A stretch of DNA of 64,000 nucleotides from contig CM046348.1 of assembly GCA_025403435.1 (NCBI GenBank), positions 23,123,899-23,187,898 of the forward strand. Reading direction: 5' to 3'. Source of the stretch: Artocarpus heterophyllus. Taxonomy: Eukaryota; Streptophyta; Magnoliopsida; Rosales; Moraceae. The notes under the pieces are model-generated. The model worked only from the letters and a program-made list of their open reading frames with translations. It searched no databases and was not told the origin of the DNA. This document shows, in pieces, positions 48,027 through 60,471 of this stretch. Each line of letters opens with the position of its first letter. The first letter of the stretch is position 1. The position numbers were made by a program, and so were the translations under genes.

Positions 48027-49998
48027 TGTAACGCCCCTATATGGGGGTTAACAGTTTTTAATGAGATAAAATAAAAATAAATAATAAAAGTAAAACCTTA
48101 AAAATAAAATTTGCCCGGGACTTAAATGAAAACTCTCAACTCAAAAATAAAAATATAAACGACAAATAAACCACAGTTTTAATGTAGCACCTTAAATTTA
48201 ATAATATAAACTGTTGTCATCATCATTTTAACCCTCAACACATTGTAATACAGTCACAGAAAGTAACAATTGATGCTTACATTATCATGAAGAACATTCT
48301 CAACAATTGAAGCAGTCCCAATGTAATATAGCTACATCACTTCCTCAACTATATTTCTCGTAGCCACCTCACACTTAGTGAGTCCTGAAAAGATATAAAC
48401 ATAAGGGAATGAGCAACACTATGCTCAGTAGAGAAAGCCATTACTCACATTTAGGTTTTTATCATTACCACATTAAAACCTGCATGGTTAGTAAGTTACA
48501 TCATATTCCAGATTATGAGGTTTATTATGATCACATCTTATGGATACCGTAGTTAATCATTACCAAGTGTCATAATTACACATTTATACAAATATTACCA
48601 ATCATCATTGTTCCTAGGTATCCATGTTAAATTGAGTATCACTCAACTCATCGAAACCCAAATGGGCGCACTTGATCACCCTATAAACATTCCAAGGGTG
48701 TTCCGGTGAGGGGACATCAAGCCCCGAGTCCTCACCAAATCGATTCCTGTACAGTGTGTTCTGGGACTTTCAACCCAAGGAAGCGTCATCGCCTTCCCCC
48801 TATTTTACCTTTTAGGGTATTCATGCCCAAGGACGTAACCGTCGCCCTCTTCATGTCTCACAATTTCTCTATATTGAATCATTATTAATAGAGTTAGTTT
48901 TCCTAACCATGCTTCTCAATTTATAACATGTGTCAATTCATTATGTTCCTCGCCGTACAATACAAGACGAGTCCATGTCATAGTTTCATATGTGATACTC
49001 ATATAATATTAGTTCAACATAGATATATATATTGCGGCAAAACAATCAATTTTAATTCTATAAAAACCTCACAAAAGATGAGTAATAGAATCCCTACCTT
49101 TTAAGCTTATCAACAGTCTCTTAATCCTGGAATCAGTTAACGTTAGCTCCATACTCCCTTGATCCTAAGGCGTGCATAAGGACAATTAAAACTAAAGCAC
49201 AACATACAACTACATTCATAAAATTTATTTTAATTTAATCTTAGAATTTCAAGAAATAACCACTGCCCATAGAGGTATTATAAAGTTTAACAATATAAAT
49301 TTTCTGTCTAGGGCATATACACTTAGACTTCATACATATGCTCCAAAATAGCAACAAACATATACTTAGGTTTAAGAACGCAAATTTGAATAATCCTTTA
49401 GTATAAAAGAAAATTTATAAATGAAAGACTAAATTTGTTCATAAGATTCTAACCTCGGATTATGGTTAGTTGGAAGCTTGAAATGGCTTCAAAACAGGTT
49501 CCTTTACTTCGGTATGACTGAAATTCTTACTCAAATGGAGGTGATGGTGGCTGATTTTTATGGCTGCCTTGAAGAAGTTCTCTAAGTATTTTGCTTTAGC
49601 AAAGAAATGAGAAGAAGAGTGTGGGAACCGTGGAAGAGAAAGGAAGAAAAGATGAAGTCTTTGAAGAGAAGTGATGGAAACAATTATAGAGGAGACATGT
49701 TGAAGCATGTCACAGAGGAAATAAAGAAAATGAGGGTCAAGAGTAGTTGGAAAAGATATCCTTATGTCTCATCTAAAGACTTTAACACACATAATGCCAA
49801 TATGACATTTTTGAGATTTATTAGAAGTTCTAAGGCTTTTTAGTAATCATACTAAATAAATATAGGAGAATTTTAGAAAATTTAAAAATAGATAAAAATA
49901 AATATTATAAAATAAATTTAAATGAAGCAATTTTTTTTTATACACTAAAAATTAATTTAATTACCTCAATACCCGTTAGGAGAATAACGGGTGTCACA
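48027..49998 (-). repeat. 5' LTR of the LARD-like element
   Basis: 1972 bp, same length as the 3' LTR and matching it throughout at a constant offset of 6229 bp. It would supply the promoter, reading toward lower coordinates, away from the dirigent promoter. Confidence 0.95.
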
Positions 49999-50330
49999 AA
50001 TGATATTAAGACACTCACATTAGACCCATCCAAGGCTGATGTTACAAGCACTCCCTGTGCTCGACCAATTTGGGCTGAGTTCTTATCTGGGGTTTGCGTG
50101 ATTGGATCATCGACAACGAAAATCGTGCCGAATGAGGCAAATGACCAGGTCTTTCCAGTGATTCCGACCACCGGGACGACGGTGCCGTTGGGCCCGGAGG
50201 TGACATCCTGGAAGAAGAACACTAAGTCGCTTTGATTTTGTCTCTCAGTTTGAGATTGAGCCTCGCTTGGACGAATGAATAATAACATGGCTACAAGCAA
50301 AATTAACAAGAACAACTTGTCAAATGCCAT
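49999..50330 (-). pseudogene. Dirigent protein gene, 5' part (split by retrotransposon)
   Basis: ATG at 50328-50330. A hydrophobic signal peptide (MAFDKLFLLILLVAMLLF..., cleavage likely after PSEA, about residue 24) is followed by DLVFFFQDVTSGPNGTVVPV and GTIFVVDDPITQTPD, then IGRAQGVLVTSALDGS, the N-terminal half of a dirigent domain. After residue 110 the frame runs into the LTR and stops within it. The protein made from the present allele would lack the C-terminal barrel strands and is presumably non-functional. The 3' part is at 41606-41797. Confidence 0.92.
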
Positions 50331-50424
50331 TGATGGAAAAATTATGTATTAACTTGACCAAACAACAAAAGGGGTCCTCTAACTAGACTCTTTGATTTGT
50401 AATTTGAAGTCATTCGTCGCCTGA

Positions 50425-50434
50425 TCTATTTATG
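50425..50434 (-). promoter_or_regulatory. Putative TATA box of the split dirigent gene
   Basis: On the minus strand CATAAATAG lies about 95-105 bp upstream of the ATG, a suitable distance for a plant TATA element. It would still drive a truncated transcript reading into the LTR. Confidence 0.45.
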
Positions 50435-50597
50435 AGAGATAGATTAGGACGGTTAAAGTAGGGTATGTCATGATTAATTAACCATATATAATATATATAT
50501 ATATATATAATTAACCAAAAATTAAGTAGTTCCTCTCGTGCAACGTTTTGTCTGCTGCAAAGCCATTCATGAAAGAAATGCCAGAAACATGTGACAT

Positions 50598-52040
50598 GGA
50601 GAAAAATGCCTGGCTTGCAATTTAGTCATTTGGGCAGTTAAATTGGGATTGTGACTTTTGCGTTACATTCAAAAATGATGGGTGTACGTATCATGTGGAA
50701 CATACTAGCCATGAGAAAGTTGTGTTAAAGTGAAATGATTATTTTCAAAGAATACATAGCAATTTGTGCTTTTGTAGTCCGCAGGTTGTTCAAAATATAT
50801 GCTAAACCAAACCAATTTGGTAATTTTTATTTTAATTTTGAATGATTCTTATAATTTTTACACAAATAATTTTAGATGGTTTGGTTAGTGAGTTGGCACT
50901 TCTAAACTGCCCATTAAACCGTCCACCAATCTGCCATATATAAATATATTTTATATAAGAGAATTATTATTATTATTATATAGATTATCTTTAATTGGTA
51001 ATAAAAAAAAGTTCTACACATGTATAAAATGCACCTGTCTACATCCTATAATTTCACTTTTCTCTCCTTTTTTTTTTAATGAAAATTGTACTTTTTTTTT
51101 TACTTTTCCCTAAATGTTATTCGCTCATCAGCATATATAAAAAACACGCAAAAAAAAAATCAAATAAAAGAAAAAAAACACATATTACTAACTCATACGA
51201 CTAACTAGAACCAAAATGAAAAAAATAAAAATAAAAAAATCAGATCATAGACCACCGCTTTCTGGCAAAAGAAAGGGTAGAACAACTTCTCCGTGTAGGA
51301 CAATTTTGAAGAGAAAAATGCGTCGCTTGCAATTTAGTCAATTGGTCAGTTAAATTAGTATTGTGACTTTTGCGTTATATTCAAAATGATGGGTGTACGT
51401 ATCATGTGGAATATAGCCATGAGAAAGTTGTGTTAAAGTGAAATGATTATTTCAAAGAATACATTAGCAATTTGTGCTTTTGCAGTCTGCAGCGGTGTTT
51501 AAAAAATCTGTTAAACCGTCTAAATTAAACAAACTAATTTGGTGATTTTTATTTTTAATTTTAAATGATTCTCATAATTTTTATACAAATAATTTTAGAT
51601 GGTTTGGTTAGTGAATTGGCACTTCTAAACCACTCATCAAACCGTCTGTCAATCCGTCATATATAAATATATTTTATATAAGAGAATTTTTATTATTATT
51701 ATATAAATTATCTTTAATTGGTAATAAAAAAAGTTCTGCACATGTATAAAATGCACTTATCCACATCTTATAATTTCACTTTTCTCTCTCTTTTTTTTTT
51801 TTCTCAATTTCACTTTATCACTTTTCTCTAAATGTTATTCGCTCATCAACATATCTAAAAAACAAAAAAAAAATAAAAGAAAAGAAAATAAAAGAAAAAA
51901 GCACATATTACTAACTCATACAACTAACTTAGAGCCAAAATGGGGAAAAAAAAATTCAGAGCAAAATAAAGCTCATAGACCACCACTTCCTTAGCAAAAG
52001 AAAATGTAGAACAACTTCTCCAGTATAGGACAATTTTGAA
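50598..52040. repeat. Diverged tandem duplication, two units of about 0.72 kb
   Basis: Units at about 50598-51309 and 51310-52040 share, in order, GAGAAAAATGCSTSGCTTGCAA-type starts, ATGGGTGTACGTATCATGTGGAA-type, AGAAAGTTGTGTTAAAGTG, and GTAGAACAACTTCTCC blocks. They have accumulated many substitutions. No protein is encoded; the origin is unknown. Confidence 0.85.
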
Positions 52041-55000
52041 AAGAAAAAAAATTAAGGGTGAGCTTAGGAATGTGTGTGTCCATTGTCATAAAGGTTATTC
52101 TTACACCTAAAAAAAATGTTACTAGTACCTTGTGGAACCATCTTAGAGAGCAATGTAAGAAATACCCTTATAAGGAGGAAGATTCTAAGAAACAAATATT
52201 ATGTTTCAGACAAAAAATTGCTAGAAGATAGTAACCTTGTAGCTGTGGGTTTTAGTCAAGTGCATGTCGAATGACATTAGCAAAGATGGTAGCCATAGAT
52301 GAGCTACCTTTTTATTTGTCGAACAAAAAGGGTTTAAGATGTTTTGTAGTGTGACTTGTCCAAAATTTGACATTCTATCATGCATAACAGTTACAATATA
52401 TGTTATGAATCTTTTACAAACCACCCAAACCAAATTACCCAAATGGCTTATGAATGGTTTGGTTTGGTTTGGTTTGGTTTCTGTAAAAATATATATCCAC
52501 CCAAACCGTTCAAATATAAAATTTAGTTTTGGTTTGGTTAGTAGTTTAGAGGAAAAAACCACCCAAACTGCTCGCGAACACCCCTAGCGGCCCTTGTAGG
52601 ATGTGATACTAATGCGGGATATTTATCTTTTAAACTTTATATTTTAAGTTAATGTAAAATATATACCTTTGGTTTTAGACCTCATCGAATTTATACCTTT
52701 GGATTTGATGTAATACATAAATTTATACTTTTTTAATTAATATTCAATTTTGATCTAAAAAACTGCCCAAAATACTCTCAAATTAAAAAATAAGAGAGCT
52801 TTATAAATTAAAAAAGCACTTTATGCTAAGGTTTTTGACTTTAAAAAAGTATAGAATACCCCAAAAATAGGTGTTTTGTGTGTTTTTGTTTTTGTTTTCT
52901 TTGTACTTTTTGAAAATTATGATTCTCTCTAATTTGCTTAAGGGTAATTTGGTCATTTTAAAGGTCAAAAATAAACTTTTGACTAAAGTAAGATATAAAT
53001 TTGTATTAAATGTAATATAAAAGTATAAATTTGATGAGATCCACAATAGAAGATATAGTGTTTGAGTAAACTTATAATACATGATATAAAAAAGATAAAT
53101 AACCATACTAATACATCCCATCCTTCTATTTAATCTAGTGAATATATATTTATGGTAAAAAAAGGGGTCTTTTTTATGTGGGTTTTACTGATAGTGTTTT
53201 GTTTCTGATTGTATGTTAGGTTTGATCAGAATCATATTTTTCTGCATATCTAATAGCTAAAAAACATATACACACACTTGTAGGTCATTTTTTATTGCTT
53301 AGAAATAATAATTCTTTCTTCCAATAATTTCATATGAAGTTGGTAAAATAATATCTTTTCCTTTACTAAATAGCACAGTTTTAATTCTTATTGTAAGTAA
53401 ATAGACTTTTAAAAATATTAAAGTAATAGTATTTTCGTAATTTTGTGCTTTTTTAAACACTAACATTCCCTATCTTCTTCATCTTCTTCAAAAACACCTA
53501 AAACAACTTTCTCCCTCCTTTCCCTCATCTCTCCTCCTCTTTTCTCTCTAACCCCAACGGCAACTCCAGTGACCTTATGTGACTCTAGCGACAAATTCAA
53601 CGGTTCCTTTCACAATAACACCTCCATCTGCGACTCTGACACTCCTCTTTGTGTGACTCCAACAGCTTTTCCTAGTGCAGCTCTTGTGATCTTCGCTTAA
53701 TTTCAAACTCTCGACTCCGGAGCTCCGCCCAATGCTACTCCTGATGCAGCTCCTACGATTTTGGCCTCGCGACTCCGACACTCCTCTGCATGCTTCTCCC
53801 TGCCTAGCCCCAACGATCTTCACTCAATTTTGGCCCCACATGATGGTAATGATAGACGGCTCTGGCGATCTAAAAACAGAGGAGAGGATGAGAGAGAAAC
53901 GGGAAGAGACACAAAGAGAGAATGGAAGAGAGAAACATGAAGGGAAGAAAGAGAAAGCAAGGAAGAAAAATATATAAATTGTTAATAATTAATTGTTACT
54001 AATTAAATTAGGATTATTTTTGTAATTTAACTAATTTTTAAATGTGTGTTTATATTTTTTGGCCTGTTTATTAGCTTTGTTTAAACTTTGGCTATTAATT
54101 TTTATTCCATTATAAGTTTGGTCTATTTCCCCCATTCTCCCTTTAATTAATTAGCATTTGATATATATATTTTATTTAGAGAAGGAAGGAATTAAACCAC
54201 CATTTATTGGGTATAAAAATAAATAGAATAAAATATAATAATGTTAAGTAAATAGCCATTTAGATTAAAATGAAATTTATTTTGGCATAAAATGCACGAA
54301 ATAACAATGAGATAATGAAAAACAAAAACGAGAAGAAAGAGAAAGAGAAAAAGAAGAAAAAGGAAGTAGTAAAATTGAAAATTTAAGTATTTAAAAAGAG
54401 CACGTGATTCTAAGAATGCTATGGACTTTAATATTTGTGAAAGTGTGTTATTTGCTTACATTAAGAATTGAAACTGTGTAATTTAGTACAATTCCTCTTT
54501 TTCTTTTTTCTTTTTAAAAGAAAATCATAGATTACAAAACTAATTAAAGGAAAACCTCGGATTATTATTAGTATTTATTTTTGAAAGGAAAATTAACCTC
54601 GGATTTTGCATTCGCACAATTGATATTGATTCAAAATTAATGAACATTGAAAATAAAGGAAGGAAAATATTTAGGAGGAGCAAGTGAACTCCAACTATAC
54701 CCAATTTTACATTAATCTCACGGTAACAATTCTTTTATTTTTGCGCCATTTATTTTAGTATTTGTGACTTAAAACCATCTCTAACATGTGATATAATACA
54801 TACACCTGAATGCTAAAATTCCATATTTATGTAAAAAAAAAATGTTTTCAAATGTTCAAATTTCATAATCAAATATTGTTATACTTTAACATCAAAAATT
54901 TTGGAAGGTTAAAGTGGTGCAAAATTTTGCACGACGAAGTATAAATATAAAAAATGTATTATTTGATTGCTTATTGATTAATGCGTATTAAATTTAAAAT

Positions 55001-55045
55001 AATAATTCGTTTAATACATCGCAAGTTCTTATAAAAATTTTAATA
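52041..55045. other. Intergenic DNA with simple repeats
   Basis: Contains a GGTTT pentanucleotide array (about 52457-52482) and, at 53560-53840, an imperfect repeat of about 120 bp rich in CTCCGACACTCC/GATCTTC blocks whose open frames look accidental. The rest is AT-rich. It ends with TAATA (55041-55045), the target duplication of the next LTR. Confidence 0.5.
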
Positions 55046-58000
55046 TGTAACCCCCCAAAATAGGGTTAGTAAATAATTGAAATTAAAATAAATATAACGG
55101 ATTAAGCTAATCCTAAACAAAAATAGACTATTACCAGAAAGAGGTAAAATACTTGCTTTGGAGTCTTTAAATTAAAAATAATAAAAGTCCAAAATTGCAA
55201 AACGTTTCAAAAAGTAAACAGACCTAGGACACTGTCGTATCGATATAGTTTCTATACATAGGATACAATATCACATTGAGAATTAAATATTAAATACAGT
55301 AAAACCATACATAAGTTGTCGCGGGCTTTGGGCCCCTGAAAATAGCAACTAAGTGTGACTAGCAACAAACACAATCTATAATATACTGAAAAAGAGGGAA
55401 AACATAAAAAGGGGCAAACCAAATGCTTAGTAGGGGGAAAGGATTACGGCATGAAAATAACTCCAACCTTATGCATCAACTCACATATACATATTTCACA
55501 GCATCAGGCACAACAAAATCACCAACTCATCACATAACAATGTATATATACATGCCAGTATGTAAAGTCAATCCTAGAGCTCATTCTTAAGCTACTGTAC
55601 CCGTTATGAAGCTCTTTTAAAATCTTCCTACTTGACTGTATCTCTAAGGGTCTCATAAAGATTTATGTGTCAATGAACTTGGCAGTGGTGAAACTCACCA
55701 ACATTGATACATAAATAGATAAACACTTTGAACCGCATTAATATCTATATAGATATATAAATATGATGAACCTCACCGAGCTATGGGCATCAAGCCCTAG
55801 CCAACCTATTTAAACCTAGTCTCAAGGGAAACAAGTTCAATCGAAATAGGATGCTTACCCATCATGGCTAACAGAAGTACATAACAAAATTTAAATAACA
55901 AACATAATCAACAGAAGGTAAACTTAGACTTCCTATACTTACTCTGTCATAGGGTTCACATTACCCATACTAATTACCATATCAACATCCAAGCAAAAGA
56001 GCTCAAATGCTTACTTGAATGCCATAACCTGAGCTAAAAACTCAAGGGCCTTCATGTGCCGAGCATTTCGCTAAGTGCAATAACCAATGCAAATGCAATG
56101 CATATGTCAATGAAACAATTATGCAAAACAAAACATGATCCTCACACTAGAGTTCATTCCTTAAAATTCCCAAAGTCACCAAACATAGCAAAAATTGACA
56201 TTAAAGGAAATGAAACAACAAGGCTTATAGTGAGTCATTTTATGCTATTACCTAAACTTTTTGGATTGCTCAAAATAATCCTCGAGATATCAATGGCTTT
56301 GACTTTAAGAAATTATGGAAGATTCCCAAAGTTTCTAAGTGAAATTTTGAATGAACACAACTTAGGCCACGTAGTCCAAAGCGAAGTGCAACCAAGTTTT
56401 ACAAGTCACAATTTAGAGGTCCTTAAAAGTTCTAGGGTCGGTTTAGGTGTAGGTATCGTATATCAAAAAGCAGCAATTTTGATTCATTGGTTTTGCAGAT
56501 TTATGAAAAATACAGCTTTGGCAACTGTTACATTAACACTCATAAAATATTCTATACAACTCCGAAAATTACAAAATCAGAGGCTAATTGAAATAACACT
56601 TGGACCTTTCCAAGGAGGCATCATATGCTTAATTTTGATACCATTAAGGTCTCCACAAACATGTAAAATCAAATAGGATTGTGGCTGTTTTCTGCAAAAT
56701 TTACTGCACTTGTGTCTAAATTCTAAAGTGCATATCTTTGGCTATAGGTATCCAAATAATGTGATTTTTATGGTTATGCAAAGCTTAGAGGATATACTTT
56801 AATCCTATAAGTTTCTAAGATAGAAATTCAATGAATGGACATAGTTTTTTAGGTTTTTCCAAGGTAGTCACCAACGAGGTTTTATTAACTTATTACATTG
56901 TTCACTAGCTTAAAACAAATGGTCAAATCTCAATTACATCCTCTAAACATGGAAAAACAATCCAATCCAAGACTAAAAGATTTAGTTACATTAACAATGT
57001 CAAAATAACATACTAACTCTTTTACACATATGTCTTTCACAAACCAAGAATCTAATCAAATAACTTATGATATGTGTAAAGAACTACTTACATTCCAACT
57101 AGCTAAAGAAAATAAGAAAAACTCACTTATATAGACCCTTTACTAAAACAGAGGTTAATAATTATCATTTAGAGCTCAATTCATTATTCCAGTAGACTCA
57201 TTAATTATACAACCAAGTTATGTCAATTAAGGAAACCACATAGCTAGATGCTTAAAAACTCAATAATTTTACACATCAATAATATCAGACATTAAGGTCA
57301 TATATATATATAGATATCTATAACCTTACAATAATTTCAAAAAGGCATAAAAATCCAAAACATTAAGTATAACATGCAAAATTTCAAAAAGCCGCAGGTT
57401 TATTCTCTTGCATGAAAATATTTATAACTAATTTTATAAAATTTCAAAAATTATAAAACCAGTTTCGTTTTAAAGCTAGCTAACAAAACATTATTTTAAA
57501 CTATCATAAGCTATATTTCAAGCTCATTAGCTTTTCAAAAACAACTTACAAACATGTGTAGGTTTGAATTAAATTGGACAGCTTTTAAGCAAATTTTGAA
57601 AAAAAATTATATCTTGAGCTAGAAAACTCCAATTTTAGTGATTCAAAAGCCTAAATAGAGCTTAAGAAGTATACTTTTGATTAACGTAGATTATTTGGTC
57701 AAAAGAAAGCAAATATAACTCTAGATTTATTGGTTTACAGAATTACTACAAAATCTAATACATGCAAGTATTCGCTCAAACACTTAGTAAGCATTTAACA
57801 TCTAACCATTTCAAAGTTTCATTTAAACATATTTCAACCTAAGCATATTACTCATAACTCATATTTTTAGATGCATGTGATGAATTATTTAATTCAACAC
57901 CATTCTCATGACTAAAGTATAAGAAACAAGCAAGTTCACCATAATTTCTATGCATAACAAAATTTTCTTATATAAAAGCTTCAAAACCTTATAATGAAGA

Positions 58001-58882
58001 ATACCAAATAATTATTAGAAGAAAAAGATCTTTAGATTTGTAATGTTAATTTTTGGATTAAAAACATGCGTTAAAATCCAAGAATTGGAATTTAGGGTCT
58101 TTCATGAAATTTAATAAGAACCAACATCTTAAACATATAACCAATAAAACTCAACAACAAACTCTAAGAAATACTCCAAGGAAAAGAGAACATTTTAAAT
58201 TTAGAAGAACAAGAAAAACCCTACCTTAGCATGTTCTTACAAGAGTCACTTTTGCAAAAATCTCTTGAGGACTTTTGAAATAGAGGTTGTCATGAACATT
58301 TTGATGTGAGCAGTATCGACCATCACCACCGGTAGCGGCGGCTCACGACGAAAATGGCGGCAGAGTTCCAGTGAGCTATGGCGATGGTGACTTTACATAG
58401 TCCATATGGGTCTTTCATCGTTCTCCTCACCGTCATGAGCTTATAGAGGCAAAAATCGTGCAATTTCGACTTAAAATGAGAAAGATATGGAGTTTTGAAA
58501 TTTGAAGTTTCATGGAGAGATATACGATGAGAGAAAGAAAAATGAGGGATAGAGGTAAGTCTTGAGCGTGAATGAGAGAAAAGAAAGAAAAAGAAAAAGA
58601 AAAATAAAAAGGTTAGGCCTTTATAAGTTGTGGAATATTAAATAAAGCCCAATATAAATGATACGGTTTAAATTTTGTTTAAAAACAGTTACTCTAATAT
58701 AGTTGTACAAACACATATTACTAGACAAAAATTGACATTTGATTTACAACAATAATAATCTACTTGAAAAATTAATTTAGAAATAATATTACAACTTGAA
58801 AATTATTATCAAATTTTCAACTAATTAACGCTAACAACCAGATTAAATTAATGAATCATAATTAATTTATTTGGATGTTACA
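55046..58882 (-). mobile_element. Solo LTR, 3837 bp, long-LTR family
   Basis: Starts TGTAACCCCCC and ends GGATGTTACA, flanked by perfect target duplications TAATA at 55041-55045 and 58883-58887. No second LTR, primer site or pol sequence was found within. Its ends resemble those of the elements at 8377 and 41798, in the same orientation. A GCTTAGTAGGGG motif near 55421 corresponds to GCTCAGTAG in the other two. A 206-codon frame at 56056-56676 lacks any family resemblance and is not called as a gene. Confidence 0.8.
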
Positions 58883-60354
58883 TAATATTATAGTATTTAT
58901 ATCAGAGATGATCAAACTATGAGGTAATTCTAGTGCTAATGTGTAAACGACGATGTTTAAAAATCCGAAGAAAAAAATCGACTCAAGATCAAAAGACTGC
59001 ATGTGCGAGCAAAATATAGACTAGCAAAAACGGTGGTAATCCTGATCATCTAAGAAACTATATACTAGAGGAATGATGGAAGTCAGAGCATTGAATCACC
59101 AAGAAGAAACCAAAGAGATCACATTTCATGATTTTGGAGAGCCAAAGAAGCCAACGTCTTACTTACTGCTTGATTTCCCTCGTGAAAAATATGTGAAACA
59201 CCGACCTTCATGTTTTCCGTTTTGTAGAGAGCATCTGGCCATGCAAGGGCAAGTTGATTCTCATATCTACAGTTGGAAACTACATACATTGAATCTTATT
59301 TGGCCCAAAAATTCTTCCAATCAAAATGCCTAGCATAATCAATAGCTGGAATAAAAGGCCTCGATTGGGCTCGACTTCGGATTAGTCAGGGCCTAATATG
59401 GCTCCAGAAACCAGATGCTCTTACACCAAAAAAGTCCATAACTCTATTTTTGAAAAACCGTCTTTAATAAAACCTCTCCGATTCCAAAAATATCGAACCA
59501 CAACCAGATATCCACAGGCTAGCCATCATAAGCCAATTAACAAGAATAATTCGAGAAGCACAACGAGGATTACCAGAAGTTCTTAAATTTGGAAGAATGA
59601 AAGACCTTTAAGACAATTAGCAATGGAGCTTGTATCTAAGCTAAAAAAGTCACATTTTCTGATGGAATTCCAAATAAATGCCTTTGAAGTCGAAACCGAA
59701 ATGGATATATTCTAAAAAACATGCAATTAGATGCATGTCAAATAGCACAACAATGGAAGGCCCATGCTAGGATATTGTCGTTTACTAAATAAATCACGTG
59801 TTTGAAAAATTGAAAACCTCAACTCTGAAAGTGTTTGGAAGAAAGTTGAAAAGAGAAGGAAGCTGTTTTCTGAGAAATGTAAAGAGTAATTCTGTATTGT
59901 TTGTGTAATGATAGTTACATGAGTTAAATAGCAAATTAATTACATCTCTAAATAACTTCCTCGCTATTATAGCCAGTGGATGCTCTAAACGTGTACAGCT
60001 CAAACCTGACTAATAATAGTCTATCAAATTAACTATTACTAGTTAATTTGGATCCTTGACAAATCCAACACTAATCTTCATATGCATATATATATTTCTT
60101 CGTAAAAAGACAAACATCTTATTTAACCTTGTGAAAATTTGAAATTTCTATTTTTTTTTTTGAATAAAGCTAAGAGACACCACAAGGGTCCCTACCCACA
60201 TAGGTGACAGATGAGGTGGCAAAACACATGGCTCCTACATGGGCACTTAACTGTTCTTTTAATTGTGGTGGGTCCTACTCTTTTTTTATATATTTTTTTA
60301 AAGAACTCATATTCATACTTTTTTCTCTCCTTAGCATTCAAAGATTAAGTAAAA
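58883..60354. other. Intergenic DNA, nothing firmly recognised
   Basis: Short plus-strand frames at 59073-59333 and 59398-59586 look like fragments, but I cannot relate them to a family. No structured repeat was seen. Confidence 0.4.
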
Positions 60355-60471
60355 GGTGTTTGATAAAAGTGGTTTAAATAATTTTTTTAGTTATAAATAA
60401 TATAAAATTTTTATATATTAAAATAATAATAAAAAAATTGTTAAGTTGTAAACTCCATCTTATTAAACACT
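60355..60471. mobile_element. MITE-like element, copy 5 (short)
   Basis: The left end GGTGTTTGATAAAAGTGGTT matches the left ends of copies 1-3; the right end ATTAAACAC is its inverse. The core has the TATAAAATTTTTATATATTA remnant of the family motif. About 117 bp. Confidence 0.55.

Larger units (their letters stand above)
41798..49998 (-). mobile_element. Non-autonomous LTR retrotransposon (LARD-like) carrying NABP-like and LOG-like genes
   Basis: 8201 bp, TG...CA, with perfect 5-bp target duplications AATGA at 41793-41797 and 49999-50003. Two LTRs of 1972 bp (41798-43769 and 48027-49998) appear identical by eye. In element sense (minus) the order is 5' LTR, tRNA-iMet primer site 48008-48019, a basic Cys-rich ORF (46538 to 46017), a LOG-like ORF (45375 to 44725), polypurine tract 43770-43783, 3' LTR. 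No gag, protease, integrase or RT motif was found in the 4257-bp interior, so it must be mobilised in trans, presumably by a Ty3/gypsy-type relative. The element disrupts a dirigent gene. Identical LTRs imply a very recent insertion. Confidence 0.95.

Noticed and set aside
41798..49998. Interpreting the locus as a segmental duplication around the LOG-like gene rather than a retrotransposon
   Set aside because: Perfect target duplications, TG/CA ends, primer site and polypurine tract in the correct places show an LTR element.
53575..53977. Open frames over a region with repeated CTCCGACACTCC blocks
   Set aside because: Both strands are open because of an internal repeat; no domain or conserved motif.
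56056..56676. 206-codon open frame inside the large solo LTR
   Set aside because: No recognisable domain, AT-rich amino-acid composition, and it starts within LTR sequence; probably a chance frame.
59073..59586. Two plus-strand frames of 86 and 62 codons
   Set aside because: No recognisable family; they could be debris of a retroelement but cannot be supported.
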